A DNA stretch of 36,504 bases, taken from the NCBI GenBank assembly GCA_964468415.1, contig CAYXUS010000209.1:1-36504 (forward strand), written 5' to 3'. The notes beneath the pieces are model-generated. The model saw only the letters and a program-made list of their open reading frames with translations, was not told the origin of the DNA and ran no database searches. Positions 15,175 through 24,192 of this stretch are shown one piece after another. Source of the stretch: Caldithrix sp964468415 (GTDB taxonomy: Bacteria; Calditrichota; Calditrichia; Calditrichales; Calditrichaceae). The first letter of the stretch is position 1. Each line of letters starts with the position of its first letter. Position numbers and translations under genes: made by a program.

Positions 15175-18132
15175 ATGCGTTACATTGGCTATTTTTTTGT
15201 TTTGATTTTTGCCAGTACAATTTTTGGCAGGAACATTCCCTACTTCCAACAGGAAGTGCATTATCGGATTAATGTGACCCTGCATCCGCAAAAAAAGACC
15301 TATTCCGGAGACGAAACCGTTATTTACGTAAATCATTCACCCGATACATTAATGTTTGTGCGCATGCACCTGTACCCGAACGCCTACAAAAACAACGAAA
15401 CTCCTTTTGCAATGCAGCAGCGTGCCTTTGCCAGACGCGCTTTTTACTTTTCCAAGAAAGAAGAACGCGGATATTTAAACATCGCCAATGTGACGTGCAA
15501 CGATCGGCCCGTCTCCTACACTTTTAACGGCAAGGCCATTGACGAAATTAAGATCATTCTTCCCGCCCCATTGCTGCCGGGCGATTCAATTAAACTGGCC
15601 ATGAATTTCCAGGGGAAATTTCCCAAAGTATTCTCACGCATGGGCTACTTTGGCAAAGGCTATTTTGCCGTAACCCAATGGTATCCCAAAATGGTCGTTT
15701 ACGACCGTTTCGGATGGCATCCCGATTCCTATTTGAATGAAGGCGAATTTTACGGAGAATTCGGCTCGTTCGACGTGCGTATTACCGTCCCCAAAAATTA
15801 TGTGGTCGATGCGACCGGCATGTTGCAAGATTCTCCCCAGGAAGAAACTTTCCTTCAAAAACTTGCCGATACCACACGGTACGCCCTTCACTTGTGTCCA
15901 TCGAAAAGAAAGAACTTTTTAAAGCAGTGGAAAAAAGACCGCCTGCGGGAGTTGCAAACCTGTAAAGAGACCAAAACACTGCATTTTGTGGCACACAATG
16001 TCCATAACTTTGCCTGGTTTGCCGGTGCCCAATATCTTTTGCTGCGTAAAATCCACAACAACGGAGTGCTGACCAACGTGCTCGTCACTCCGGAAAATTT
16101 AACAGGCTGGCAGGAGGTTCCCCGTTATGTGCAACGAACCATCTCGTTTTACAGCAAGATGGTCGGCCCCTATCTTTACCCCAAAGCTTCGGTAGTGGAC
16201 GGTGCATTAAGTGCCGGCGGCGGCATGGAATATCCCATGATTACCATTATTTCCATTCCCAACATCCCTTTTACCCACATGCTGGAAGATGTGGTCATGC
16301 ACGAGGTGGGGCACAATTGGTTTATGGGCATGCTGGGCTCGGACGAACGAGCTTCGACTTTTCTGGATGAAGGCATGAATAGCTTTTTGGAATACAAATA
16401 CCTCACGCATTACTACGGCCGCTACAACCTGACCGAGCTAAAAAAACTGCCCTTGCTCGGGCATTGGCTCCGCGATATTGGGTACTGGGATCTGATCAAT
16501 TTCTTTTACGGCAGCAAAATCAGTATGCGCACCGATCAGCCCCTTTCTTTGCGTGCCGAGGCTTATTCTCCCAGCAACTATAGCGCCATTAACTACCTCA
16601 AAGGTGTCGCCTTGCTCATGGCTCTGGAATGGTACCTGACCCCGCCTCTCTTCTGGAAGGGAATGCACGAATATTTTATCCGCTGGCAAGGTAAACATCC
16701 CACGGTAGACGACTTTTTTGCCACAATGGAAGAGGTTTCGGGCAGGGATCTGCAAGGATTTGTTAAAGCGTGGTATTATTCGACCGAATTCAATGATTTT
16801 GCGCTCAAAAAACAGGAAACCGTTCGGCAAGACTCCTTTTACGTCACAAAAGTATGGGTGGAAAACAAAGGAACGATGAAAAATTTCCCGGCACCGGTTA
16901 CTTTGATCACCCAAAAAGACGACACACTCGAAAAGCGCTGGAGCAGTGATCCTCTCCGGCCGGTGGTCATTAAGCATTATGCGCCTTTGAAACATGTGGA
17001 GCTTAACTTGCAAAGGTCTATCATCGAAAGTAATTATCTAAACGATTCGCCCGGTTTCTTTTCCAAAATACGCTTTCATTTACTGCCGCAAATCCCTTCT
17101 TTCGAAGAATATTCCGTATCGATTTTCCCCTTTTATTGGTACGAAAGTTTTGTCGATCGGCATCGCATCGGCCTAAGCCTGAAAACCGGAAATCCACTGT
17201 TCAAGTACTATTTCTCAACCGCTCACGTTTACTACGCCACGCAAAGCAAGCAATGGAATTTCAACTTTAAACTGCAAAATCGCTTTCACTTTCCTTTTGC
17301 CAATTGCACCGATGTCCGACTGGAGATAATGAATCAAGACGGCATGGCGCGCCAGGCCGTCGGCTTTTTAAATTATTTTCAGAATCCGGCGGATGATTTT
17401 ACGCACTACACGGTGGACGTCTCCTTTGCCCACATGGATCTGTACAACGTGAACTATTACGAAAAGCGCTATTTTCAACGTGCCCGCTACTACACACGCA
17501 CGATAAAAGCCACCATGTTCAAGAAACGCATGCTTTACGAATGGCAGGCAGCCGTGTACGGAACTTCGGGGCAGGACGATCTGGACAGCAAACGCAATTT
17601 TACGCGCGTGGAACTATCCACAAATTACAAACGCTATTTTGGCCTGAACGATTATTTTTCCCTGCGCGGTTACATTGGCGGAGTAAACGGTAAGGGCATT
17701 CCTTTGCAGGAACATATTTTTGCCTTTGGCAACATCGATCCCCGCCACGAGGTGGTTATGCCCTACCGCCGGGGAAAATGGGGCGTTGGCCGCCGCTTTT
17801 CCACCCTGAATGGCATGAATATGGCGGGATACTACAATCCCTATCAGCGGTATTTCAAAGGCAAATATGGAATTTCCTTTTCGACGGAAATCAAATACGG
17901 TTTTCTTCCCGGCCTTTACTATTCGGCGGCATTGCTGAGTAATAGCGCAACCAATTGGACGACACGACACATTTTTAGCGAGGCCGGTGTAAAAAGTCAT
18001 TTTTCCTTTGGCCTCGGAGAACTTCAGATGATTCTTCCGCTTTACGTCGAATATCCGGCTCCGGGCGAAAAGAAATGGCAATGGCGGTTTGTTATCGGCC
18101 TTAAGATTAGTTCTTTCGCAAACATGTTTTAA
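15175..18132 (+). CDS. M1 family metallopeptidase with C-terminal beta-barrel-like region
   Basis: This 985-residue protein begins with a signal peptide (hydrophobic residues about 5-18). The N-terminal half is an M1 (gluzincin) peptidase. The zinc site is HEVGH at residues 376-380 with the third ligand Glu399 in DEGMNSF, the exact 18-residue spacing of M1. The exopeptidase loop GAMEN is replaced by GGMEY near residue 351. From about residue 640 the sequence turns into short alternating, aromatic-rich strands and ends in phenylalanine (SSFANMF). This resembles an outer-membrane beta-barrel with a BAM signal. It would be a surface- or periplasm-facing aminopeptidase. GAGGAG lies 6 bases before the ATG. 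Confidence 0.88.
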   Translation: MRYIGYFFVLIFASTIFGRNIPYFQQEVHYRINVTLHPQKKTYSGDETVIYVNHSPDTLMFVRMHLYPNAYKNNETPFAMQQRAFARRAFYFSKKEERGYLNIANVTCNDRPVSYTFNGKAIDEIKIILPAPLLPGDSIKLAMNFQGKFPKVFSRMGYFGKGYFAVTQWYPKMVVYDRFGWHPDSYLNEGEFYGEFGSFDVRITVPKNYVVDATGMLQDSPQEETFLQKLADTTRYALHLCPSKRKNFLKQWKKDRLRELQTCKETKTLHFVAHNVHNFAWFAGAQYLLLRKIHNNGVLTNVLVTPENLTGWQEVPRYVQRTISFYSKMVGPYLYPKASVVDGALSAGGGMEYPMITIISIPNIPFTHMLEDVVMHEVGHNWFMGMLGSDERASTFLDEGMNSFLEYKYLTHYYGRYNLTELKKLPLLGHWLRDIGYWDLINFFYGSKISMRTDQPLSLRAEAYSPSNYSAINYLKGVALLMALEWYLTPPLFWKGMHEYFIRWQGKHPTVDDFFATMEEVSGRDLQGFVKAWYYSTEFNDFALKKQETVRQDSFYVTKVWVENKGTMKNFPAPVTLITQKDDTLEKRWSSDPLRPVVIKHYAPLKHVELNLQRSIIESNYLNDSPGFFSKIRFHLLPQIPSFEEYSVSIFPFYWYESFVDRHRIGLSLKTGNPLFKYYFSTAHVYYATQSKQWNFNFKLQNRFHFPFANCTDVRLEIMNQDGMARQAVGFLNYFQNPADDFTHYTVDVSFAHMDLYNVNYYEKRYFQRARYYTRTIKATMFKKRMLYEWQAAVYGTSGQDDLDSKRNFTRVELSTNYKRYFGLNDYFSLRGYIGGVNGKGIPLQEHIFAFGNIDPRHEVVMPYRRGKWGVGRRFSTLNGMNMAGYYNPYQRYFKGKYGISFSTEIKYGFLPGLYYSAALLSNSATNWTTRHIFSEAGVKSHFSFGLGELQMILPLYVEYPAPGEKKWQWRFVIGLKISSFANMF

Positions 18133-18149
18133 AACAAGGAGTCCAAATT

Positions 18150-19844
18150 CTGAAAAGGAAAATTCATTTTCTGCTCGCTCCTGCGCTTGCCATGTTTTTG
18201 CAAATTTCGGCATCGATTGCGGGAGATTTCTTTCTGAGCATGGACAATCGGCAACGGGCTGCAATCGACAGTGCTTTTTACGGCATCCAATATCACACCC
18301 ACGTATTTGATGCGGAAGATGCCCGAAGAAAGCTGGCACCACTGCAGCTCAAATACGTGCGTATCTGGGCCCGTCCGGAGACATTTCATCCCGATTCGGC
18401 TACCTGGCAGTGGGCCGAACTGGACGCCCGCATCAACGAGGTTCGTCAGGCGGGTTACCGGCCTTTTGTCTGCCTGTACCAAAGTGAAGAATGGTGGGGC
18501 GCCACTGGGGATGATCCGTGGTGGAACCATTCGCGCTTCGTGGAAGAATGGCGGAAATCGGCCGCGCAATTGGCATTGCGTTACCGGGGGGAAGTCGCGG
18601 GGTTTATTATCTTTGATGAGATCAATATTTTGCATCCTGACAAGGGGTATTACATTTCGCCCAAGGGAGCGGCTGATTTGTACCTGCAGGCCGCCCGGCA
18701 AATCAAACAAATCGATTCCACCCTTTTGTGTGGCGGACCATCTAATTTTGGCGGTTGGGAAAACGGCTATTGGGCTAATTTGGTTCTGCAAGAACCCGAC
18801 GGTGCCCAAATGCTGGATTTTGTTTCCAGTAATCTTTTCCTCTCCTGGAATGCGGACGATCCCGATTCGTTGCTTTTAGACCGCACTCTGTGGTACGAGG
18901 AGGCTCCGCAAAAAATTAAAGAAATGCTGGGTGAAAAAACGCCTTTGCTTATGCTGGATGCGTACAACGTAAGCGCTTTATGGCAAAAAGACGGGGTTTT
19001 GTGGACGGATCCGCGCAACACTAATTTCTTTGGCGGTATTTATCAGGCACTGGCTCTGCTTCACGCGGCACAGGGAGGCTTTGCCATTACCTTGCATTGG
19101 GAAACGCTCGGTGGTTACGGTATTTTCGATTGGTATCCCCAATTCAATCCATTGCCACCTTATTTTGCCTGGAATTTTGTGGAGCAGGTAGCCGGATTGC
19201 GATCCGGCGCGCGGGTGCTTTCTTTTGCCACCGACCAGCCTGTCAAACAAAACGTGCAGCACCACGGCGGTATGAACGCTCCATCGTACCGCGTACAGCC
19301 CTTTGTCGTCCGCGTGCCCGATGGCACGCTGCGCTGCAGCCTGATCAACAAAAGTAACACCCGCGTCGATACGGCTCACATCCTTACACCAGACTCCGTG
19401 AAAAGCGTTACCATTTACCGCTACGATTCTCTACATGCCGACGCGCAATCATACGAACCGCTTGCCACCATGCCCGCCGCAGACACCACATCGGTGCTCT
19501 GCCCGCCCATGAGCGTTACTGTGGTCTCTTTTTCCACACAGGAGCCGCACGGACTGTTCGCAAACAGTCCGCGCTTACTTCCCAGGGCAGAGGTGCACAT
19601 CTGGCCCAATCCATTCAACGCACGTGCGCGTCTTGTGTACCGTTTACCGGAGGCTTCCCCGGTCGTTTTAAAAATTTTCGATGTCCACGGCAGGAGGGTG
19701 TCGCTAAAAACGGTTGATTGGCAAACAGCCGGGCTCCACAGCATAGTACTCAATGCCATGCACTGGGCCAGCGGCATTTATTTTGTCCGGCTGGACAGCC
19801 CAAAGGGCTGGTCTGCCCGCAGCAAATTTATCCTTTTAAAATAA
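18150..19844 (+). CDS. Secreted glycoside hydrolase-like TIM barrel with T9SS sorting domain
   Basis: The first ATG is at 18192, but the frame is open further back. From a CTG at 18150, 8 bases after AAGGAG, it encodes a good signal peptide (KRKIHFLLAPALAMFLQIS, cut after ASIA). I therefore place the start at CTG, giving 564 residues. The middle has a clan GH-A-like TIM barrel (YGIQYH, KYVRIWARPE, AGFIIFDEIN with the probable acid/base Glu, LLMLDAYN, ITLHWE). The last 80 residues are a type IX secretion sorting domain (WPNPFNARARLVYRLP...LKIFDVHGRRV...GIYFVRL). The gene follows the peptidase by 17 bases and is probably co-transcribed. The substrate is unknown. Confidence 0.78.
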   Translation: MKRKIHFLLAPALAMFLQISASIAGDFFLSMDNRQRAAIDSAFYGIQYHTHVFDAEDARRKLAPLQLKYVRIWARPETFHPDSATWQWAELDARINEVRQAGYRPFVCLYQSEEWWGATGDDPWWNHSRFVEEWRKSAAQLALRYRGEVAGFIIFDEINILHPDKGYYISPKGAADLYLQAARQIKQIDSTLLCGGPSNFGGWENGYWANLVLQEPDGAQMLDFVSSNLFLSWNADDPDSLLLDRTLWYEEAPQKIKEMLGEKTPLLMLDAYNVSALWQKDGVLWTDPRNTNFFGGIYQALALLHAAQGGFAITLHWETLGGYGIFDWYPQFNPLPPYFAWNFVEQVAGLRSGARVLSFATDQPVKQNVQHHGGMNAPSYRVQPFVVRVPDGTLRCSLINKSNTRVDTAHILTPDSVKSVTIYRYDSLHADAQSYEPLATMPAADTTSVLCPPMSVTVVSFSTQEPHGLFANSPRLLPRAEVHIWPNPFNARARLVYRLPEASPVVLKIFDVHGRRVSLKTVDWQTAGLHSIVLNAMHWASGIYFVRLDSPKGWSARSKFILLK

Positions 19845-20615
19845 TTATTTATTGCCCTTTTCGGCAATAAAATCCCGAATACGCCTTTTCCACTCTTCCG
19901 TAAAAGACAGGTAGGCAAAATTCTCACTGGCGGTCAATCCGTATTGTTTGATGTGCACCAATAGTTCCTGATTGACCAGTTGTTTGGTCATGCTTAAAGC
20001 CTGATCACTGCCTTGCAGAATAGAACGTCCTAAATTCAATGCTCTCTCCATTAAGTGCTCACCAGACACAATTTCATTAATCAGGCCGATGCTACGGGCC
20101 TCTTGTGCATCGACCACACGACCGCTCAGCAGCAATTCCCGGCTTCTTCCGCTACCTATCAAAGCATTCAAACGCAAGGTGCATCCTACCGGCAAAATGG
20201 CACCAAGGCGCACGGCCGGAAAACCTATCTTAGCCTCGGGCACCATCAATCGGATATCCGCATTCGAGGCCAGTCCGTAGCCCCCGCCCAGGGCATGGCC
20301 GTTTAAGGCGGCAATCACCGGCTTCGGAAAGGCCAGTAAAGCTTCGTTGGTATTTTCCAGTTGAATGGCAAAGGTTCTGGCCTGTTCAATGGTTTCAAAA
20401 CGAATCAATTCGTTCAAATCCACACCAGAAGAAAAAACCGTTTCTCCGGCGCCCGTCAAAATCAGTAACCGAACTTCCGAATCTGCTGCCAGGCTTCGGA
20501 AAGTTTTCTCCAGTTCTTGTAAAAACTCAAAATTAAAGGCATTGCGTTTTTCGGGACGATTCAGAGTAACAATAGCGATGTTGTCTTCAAGGCGTTCGAT
20601 CAGGCAATAGCTCAT
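19845..20615 (-). CDS. Enoyl-CoA hydratase/isomerase family protein
   Basis: This 256-residue crotonase-fold protein has the family marks: NRPEKRNAFN at residues about 20-29, the first oxyanion segment FSSGVDLNEL, and the second in NGHALGGGYGLASNADIRL. It would act on a CoA thioester as hydratase or isomerase. Glutamates at the usual catalytic positions are not both obvious, so the reaction is open. An upstream in-frame start at 20663 exists. I prefer the ATG at 20615 because GGAG lies 8 bases before it. It is a single gene whose stop abuts the stop of the convergent glycosidase gene with no gap. Confidence 0.87.
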   Translation of the reverse strand: MSYCLIERLEDNIAIVTLNRPEKRNAFNFEFLQELEKTFRSLAADSEVRLLILTGAGETVFSSGVDLNELIRFETIEQARTFAIQLENTNEALLAFPKPVIAALNGHALGGGYGLASNADIRLMVPEAKIGFPAVRLGAILPVGCTLRLNALIGSGRSRELLLSGRVVDAQEARSIGLINEIVSGEHLMERALNLGRSILQGSDQALSMTKQLVNQELLVHIKQYGLTASENFAYLSFTEEWKRRIRDFIAEKGNK

Positions 20616-20879
20616 AATCTTTCTCCGTTTGTTAGTCCGCGTTAATTTCAGGAAAAAATACATTTAAGGCAACCGCTCACACCTAAGGAAAGTTTGAAGA
20701 GTTCTTCTTTTTTGGCAAAGCGGAAACGCCGCTGTTTAACGGCAGAGACTTCCGGCAAAAAAATCGGGAGACTCATGCAATTTTTTCCGGCAATTGGCTC
20801 CATTCTGCCTTAAATTCCTTTGGAACTTTTACGCGCGGGATTCCGTTTCAGATAATTCAATAAAAATTGGCAAAATGCG

Positions 20880-21383
20880 ATGCTTAACCGCAAAGTCTTA
20901 ATTCTAAATCAAAACTTCGAGCCTTTGGCGATTTCCACGGTAAAACGGGCTATTATTTTACTGTATGCTCAAAAAGTCGAGTTAGTGGAACGCTACGAAA
21001 GCGAAATACATTCGGTTTCGACAGCCATCCCCTGCCCAAGCGTAATTCGTTTAAACACCTACATCTACAAACCCTATCGGCAGGTTCCTTTAAACCGCAA
21101 AAACATTTTTAAACGCGACCGGCACACCTGCCAATACTGTGGCAAAAACAGCCGCCCAATGACCATCGATCATGTGATTCCCAAAAGCTTTGGCGGAAAA
21201 GACACGTGGGAGAACTTAGTGTGTGCCTGTTTGAAATGTAATGCCAAAAAGGGAAATCGCACCCCGGAAATGGCGGGAATGAAATTATTACGTCCGCCTA
21301 AAAAGCCTACGCATCTGTTTTTGTTACAAATTTCGGCAGGGAATCCGCACCCTACATGGCGGCCCTATTTGTTCATCGATTAA
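20880..21383 (+). CDS. HNH endonuclease family protein
   Basis: This 167-residue protein carries an HNH domain in its C-terminal part. CQYCGK and CLKCNAKKGNRTP form the zinc-binding Cys pairs, and MTIDHVIPKSFGGKDTWENLV holds the His and Asn of the active site. The N-terminal part (VLILNQNFEPLAISTVKRAIILLY) is typical of a small, broadly conserved chromosomal HNH group found as a single gene, not of mobile intron endonucleases. The role in the cell is not established. The ribosome binding site is weak. The DUF2007 gene follows after 22 bases. Confidence 0.9.
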   Translation: MLNRKVLILNQNFEPLAISTVKRAIILLYAQKVELVERYESEIHSVSTAIPCPSVIRLNTYIYKPYRQVPLNRKNIFKRDRHTCQYCGKNSRPMTIDHVIPKSFGGKDTWENLVCACLKCNAKKGNRTPEMAGMKLLRPPKKPTHLFLLQISAGNPHPTWRPYLFID

Positions 21384-21405
21384 TATTTAACCGCAAAGGA
21401 AAAAC

Positions 21406-21630
21406 ATGGGAGAACTACGATTCGTCAAAAACTTTCCGAACCGCGCTTTTGCCGAACAGGCAAAGGATATTCTGGAAAAACAGAATATTGGGTGTGTGCT
21501 AAAATCGCCGGATATCGGCATTTTGGGCATAAGCTCTACGGCCACATTTAACGGAGTGGATCTGTACGTGGATGAAAGGGATTTCGAAAAGGCACAACAA
21601 GCGCTGAATGCCCTGTTCAACGGAATTTAA
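21406..21630 (+). CDS. DUF2007 domain protein
   Basis: This 74-residue protein matches the small DUF2007 (putative signal transducing protein) family. It starts with VKNFPNRAFAEQAKDILEKQNI and ends with VDERDFEKAQQALNALF, the typical ferredoxin-like beta-alpha-beta pattern. The function of the family is unknown. AAAGGAAAAAC precedes the ATG. It probably shares a transcript with the HNH gene. The hairpin right after it serves the gene on the other strand better than this one. Confidence 0.88.
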   Translation: MGELRFVKNFPNRAFAEQAKDILEKQNIGCVLKSPDIGILGISSTATFNGVDLYVDERDFEKAQQALNALFNGI

Positions 21631-21666
21631 AAAATCTACCCGTCTCTCACATCAGACGGGTAGATT
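21628..21666 (-). terminator. Rho-independent terminator of the AP2-like gene
   Basis: A perfect 13-bp stem (21633-21645 with 21654-21666, CTACCCGTCT/AGACGGGTAG core) with an 8-base loop is followed on the minus strand by TTTTTT. It lies 14 bases after the minus-strand gene's stop and next to the DUF2007 stop. Confidence 0.85.
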
Positions 21667-21679
21667 AAAAAGGAGGCGG

Positions 21680-22207
21680 TTATGCGTTCTTCTTTTCTTT
21701 TGCTTCTTCCTTTTCCAGTTCCGCCAATTCTTCTTCCATATTGTTCTTTTTAAGCCACTTTTTGTAAAGCTCTTTCTCCATTTGTTTCCGAAAAGCTACG
21801 GCCTGTTCAAACGCTTCTTCACGCGTGCGTTTTTTGTTTACATAAAATTTTTTGGAATGGAGTTTACCATCTTCACTCCAGGTGGCCTGAAAATAATGCA
21901 CCAGTTTGCCCTTGGTCATGCTTTTAACTTCGTTGACTCCGGTAATTCCGGAAGTGGAATTTTTGGCTTTACGTTTGTAAAAAGGCTTGCGCTTGGTGCT
22001 TTTGTATTTGGCCCGTTCCAGCTGAGCCACCATCTGGTTGTGGTCGCGAAAGATGATCGCATTCTTTAATGCTTTTTGCTTCCCTCCGTACAGACGATCG
22101 CTAAAAAGTTTGGAAACAAAAACTCCTCCGTTAGCATAAACACGTACATACCATCCATGCGTATGTTTTGAGTCGATGCGGCTGATTCCCGGATATTTCG
22201 ATTTCAT
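21680..22207 (-). CDS. Tandem AP2-like DNA-binding protein
   Basis: This is a 175-residue basic protein with two related units. Unit 1 (residues about 6-60) has GISRIDSKHTHGWYVRVY...KLFSD and a trailing helix (KALKNAIIFRDH). Unit 2 (about 87-150) has GITGVNEVKS...YFQATW...HSKKFYVN and a helix (EEAFEQAVAFRKQ). Each fits the AP2/integrase-type pattern of three strands and a helix. A charged, helical, Glu/Lys-rich tail follows. It probably binds DNA. No nuclease or recombinase domain is attached. The ATG at 22207 is preferred over a TTG at 22234, although the ribosome binding site is weak. It is a single gene with its own terminator. The function is unknown. Confidence 0.72.
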   Translation of the reverse strand: MKSKYPGISRIDSKHTHGWYVRVYANGGVFVSKLFSDRLYGGKQKALKNAIIFRDHNQMVAQLERAKYKSTKRKPFYKRKAKNSTSGITGVNEVKSMTKGKLVHYFQATWSEDGKLHSKKFYVNKKRTREEAFEQAVAFRKQMEKELYKKWLKKNNMEEELAELEKEEAKEKKNA

Positions 22208-22442
22208 AATACCCCGCAATTTTTGATTAAACAATTTGATTAAACGCCTAAAAAATCATGCGTCCAAAAATATAAAAAACTATGCCCATTTTCGCCAATT
22301 TTTTCCACCGAAATTCGAAAAAAAATGTCCCCCGAAGCCACACAATTTAAGATTTTTCCCGAAATCCGTTCTTTTAAATAGAAACGTTTTTCTTCCGAAA
22401 AACAAAAAATCTGCCTTTAACCCGATCTACCCCAAATTGGCG

Positions 22443-24017
22443 TTAAATAATGCTGAGCTTACCGTAAAAGTTCCGATTCATTTCTTGCCACTCTTCTCTG
22501 AATCGTCTCACGGCCTGTGGTAAATACCCAAGAATGTCCCCGGCAACCAATCCGTCCTGTCCTATTGCGGCCGCCGCCAGATCTCCTGCCAGGCCGTGCA
22601 CAAAAACACCCATGCGTGTAGCCATCTCAGCATCGCGGTATCGGGCGAACATGGCCGCGATGGTCCCCGTGAGTACATCGCCACTACCGGCCGTAGCCAT
22701 GCCGGGATTTCCGCTCAAATTGATAAAGACCCGTCCGTCCGGCAAACCGATAAGCGAATGTGCCCCTTTCAGCACAATAATAGCGTTTAACTTGTGAGAC
22801 ACTTCCTGCAAAATCTCGATACGATTTTCTTCGATCTCCCGAATGGAATAGCCACTCAGGCGCGCCATTTCCCCCGGATGCGGAGTCAAAATCGTAGGCT
22901 GGCTCCGTTCCTTAATGCAAGCCAAATCTTCGGCAATAGCCGTAATCCCGTCGCCGTCGATTAACACGGGCTTGTTCGACTTCCGGGCTAAGTTTCGAAT
23001 CAAAGTTTGGGTTTCGGAATTCAACGAAGTTCCCGAGCCCGCAACCAACAGGAGCATCTCGTCGGAAAGCGCCAAAATTTTTTCTTCATTCGCAAGCGCA
23101 AGAGAACCTTGTTCGGTACCATCCATCGGTTGCAGCACAATTTCGGATCCCTTGTTTGCAATAAAGGGAGCTACTTCATGCGGCGTTGCCAGATACGAAA
23201 GCCCGCCGCCGGCCTTCAAAAAAGCCTGTGCCGCAAAGTATGGCGCACCCAGATAATTTGCCGCTCCGGCCACAAAAAGCACCTTACCCGCGCTTCCCTT
23301 GTGCATGTTTCCCGCACGGGGCGGCAAAGGTACCAGCATATTAAGCATCACTTTTACAGCTTCATTTTCGTAAATGTCCGGAGGAAATGAAATGTGGGTC
23401 ACAAACAGTTCGCCCCCGTGCTCAAAACCGGGATAAAGTAAATTACCCCATTTGGCCAACCCAAAAGTAATCGTGTAGTGCGCACGTACCGCCACCCCCA
23501 TTACCTGTCCGGTATTGCCGTTAATTCCCGAGGGAATGTCAATACTTACCACGATTTTATTCGCTTGATTGATCAACTGAATCAATTCACGATATTTCCC
23601 CTCGACCGAGCGCGCCAATCCGGTGCCAAAAATGGCATCGACTATCACATCACACTCTTCAATAAAAGGCACGGCCTGACGGGCGGTTTCCAGCAAAGTG
23701 AGAGGAATGCCAATTTTACGCACAATTTCGTAATTCAACTTGGCCGAGCCTCTGAATTTTTCCGGATTCCCGGCCAGTAAAATGTGCACATCGGCTCCAT
23801 TGGAAAACAGTTTACGGGCCACAACCAGTCCATCGCCTCCGTTGTTTCCGCTGCCGCTAACAATCAAAAACTTTTTGTGAAACAAACCGATTTTACGACG
23901 GATGACCTCATACGAGGCATGTCCGGCATTTTCCATTAACAGTTCATCGGCAATGCCATATTTTTCAATGGCCGTGGCATCCATTGCCCGCATCTCTTCA
24001 ACACGACTCACTCTCAT
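22443..24017 (-). CDS. nnr: Bifunctional NAD(P)HX epimerase/dehydratase Nnr
   Basis: This 524-residue enzyme repairs hydrated NADH and NADPH. The N-terminal YjeF_N domain epimerises (MRAMDATAIEKYGI, the GSGNNGGDGLVVAR loop, DAIFGTGL, and SIDIPSGINGNTG). The C-terminal ribokinase-like domain dehydrates with ADP (VAGAANYLGAP, TPHPGEMARL, AGSGDVLTGTIA). A longer frame from 24110 exists, but the ATG at 24017 has AGGGGA before it and begins with the usual domain start. It is a single gene, divergent from the double-PDZ gene. No clear terminator follows. Confidence 0.96.
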   Translation of the reverse strand: MRVSRVEEMRAMDATAIEKYGIADELLMENAGHASYEVIRRKIGLFHKKFLIVSGSGNNGGDGLVVARKLFSNGADVHILLAGNPEKFRGSAKLNYEIVRKIGIPLTLLETARQAVPFIEECDVIVDAIFGTGLARSVEGKYRELIQLINQANKIVVSIDIPSGINGNTGQVMGVAVRAHYTITFGLAKWGNLLYPGFEHGGELFVTHISFPPDIYENEAVKVMLNMLVPLPPRAGNMHKGSAGKVLFVAGAANYLGAPYFAAQAFLKAGGGLSYLATPHEVAPFIANKGSEIVLQPMDGTEQGSLALANEEKILALSDEMLLLVAGSGTSLNSETQTLIRNLARKSNKPVLIDGDGITAIAEDLACIKERSQPTILTPHPGEMARLSGYSIREIEENRIEILQEVSHKLNAIIVLKGAHSLIGLPDGRVFINLSGNPGMATAGSGDVLTGTIAAMFARYRDAEMATRMGVFVHGLAGDLAAAAIGQDGLVAGDILGYLPQAVRRFREEWQEMNRNFYGKLSII

Positions 24018-24192
24018 TGCAGAATTCCCCTTTGTTAATTCTGTACTCGCGCTTTTTTCGAATATTAGCAAATTAATCCTTAACCGGCAAAAATTTGTAG
24101 CGTTTTTCACCCTAATCTCAAATAGACAAGAAACCTTTTCGCCCTAATATCGTATATTGTTTTTGACGCCAACCAGCAACGGGGAGAAAGCT

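Noticed and set aside
20880..22207. HNH and AP2-like genes as one split homing endonuclease
   Set aside because: They lie on opposite strands, and the HNH protein is a complete member of a separate chromosomal group.
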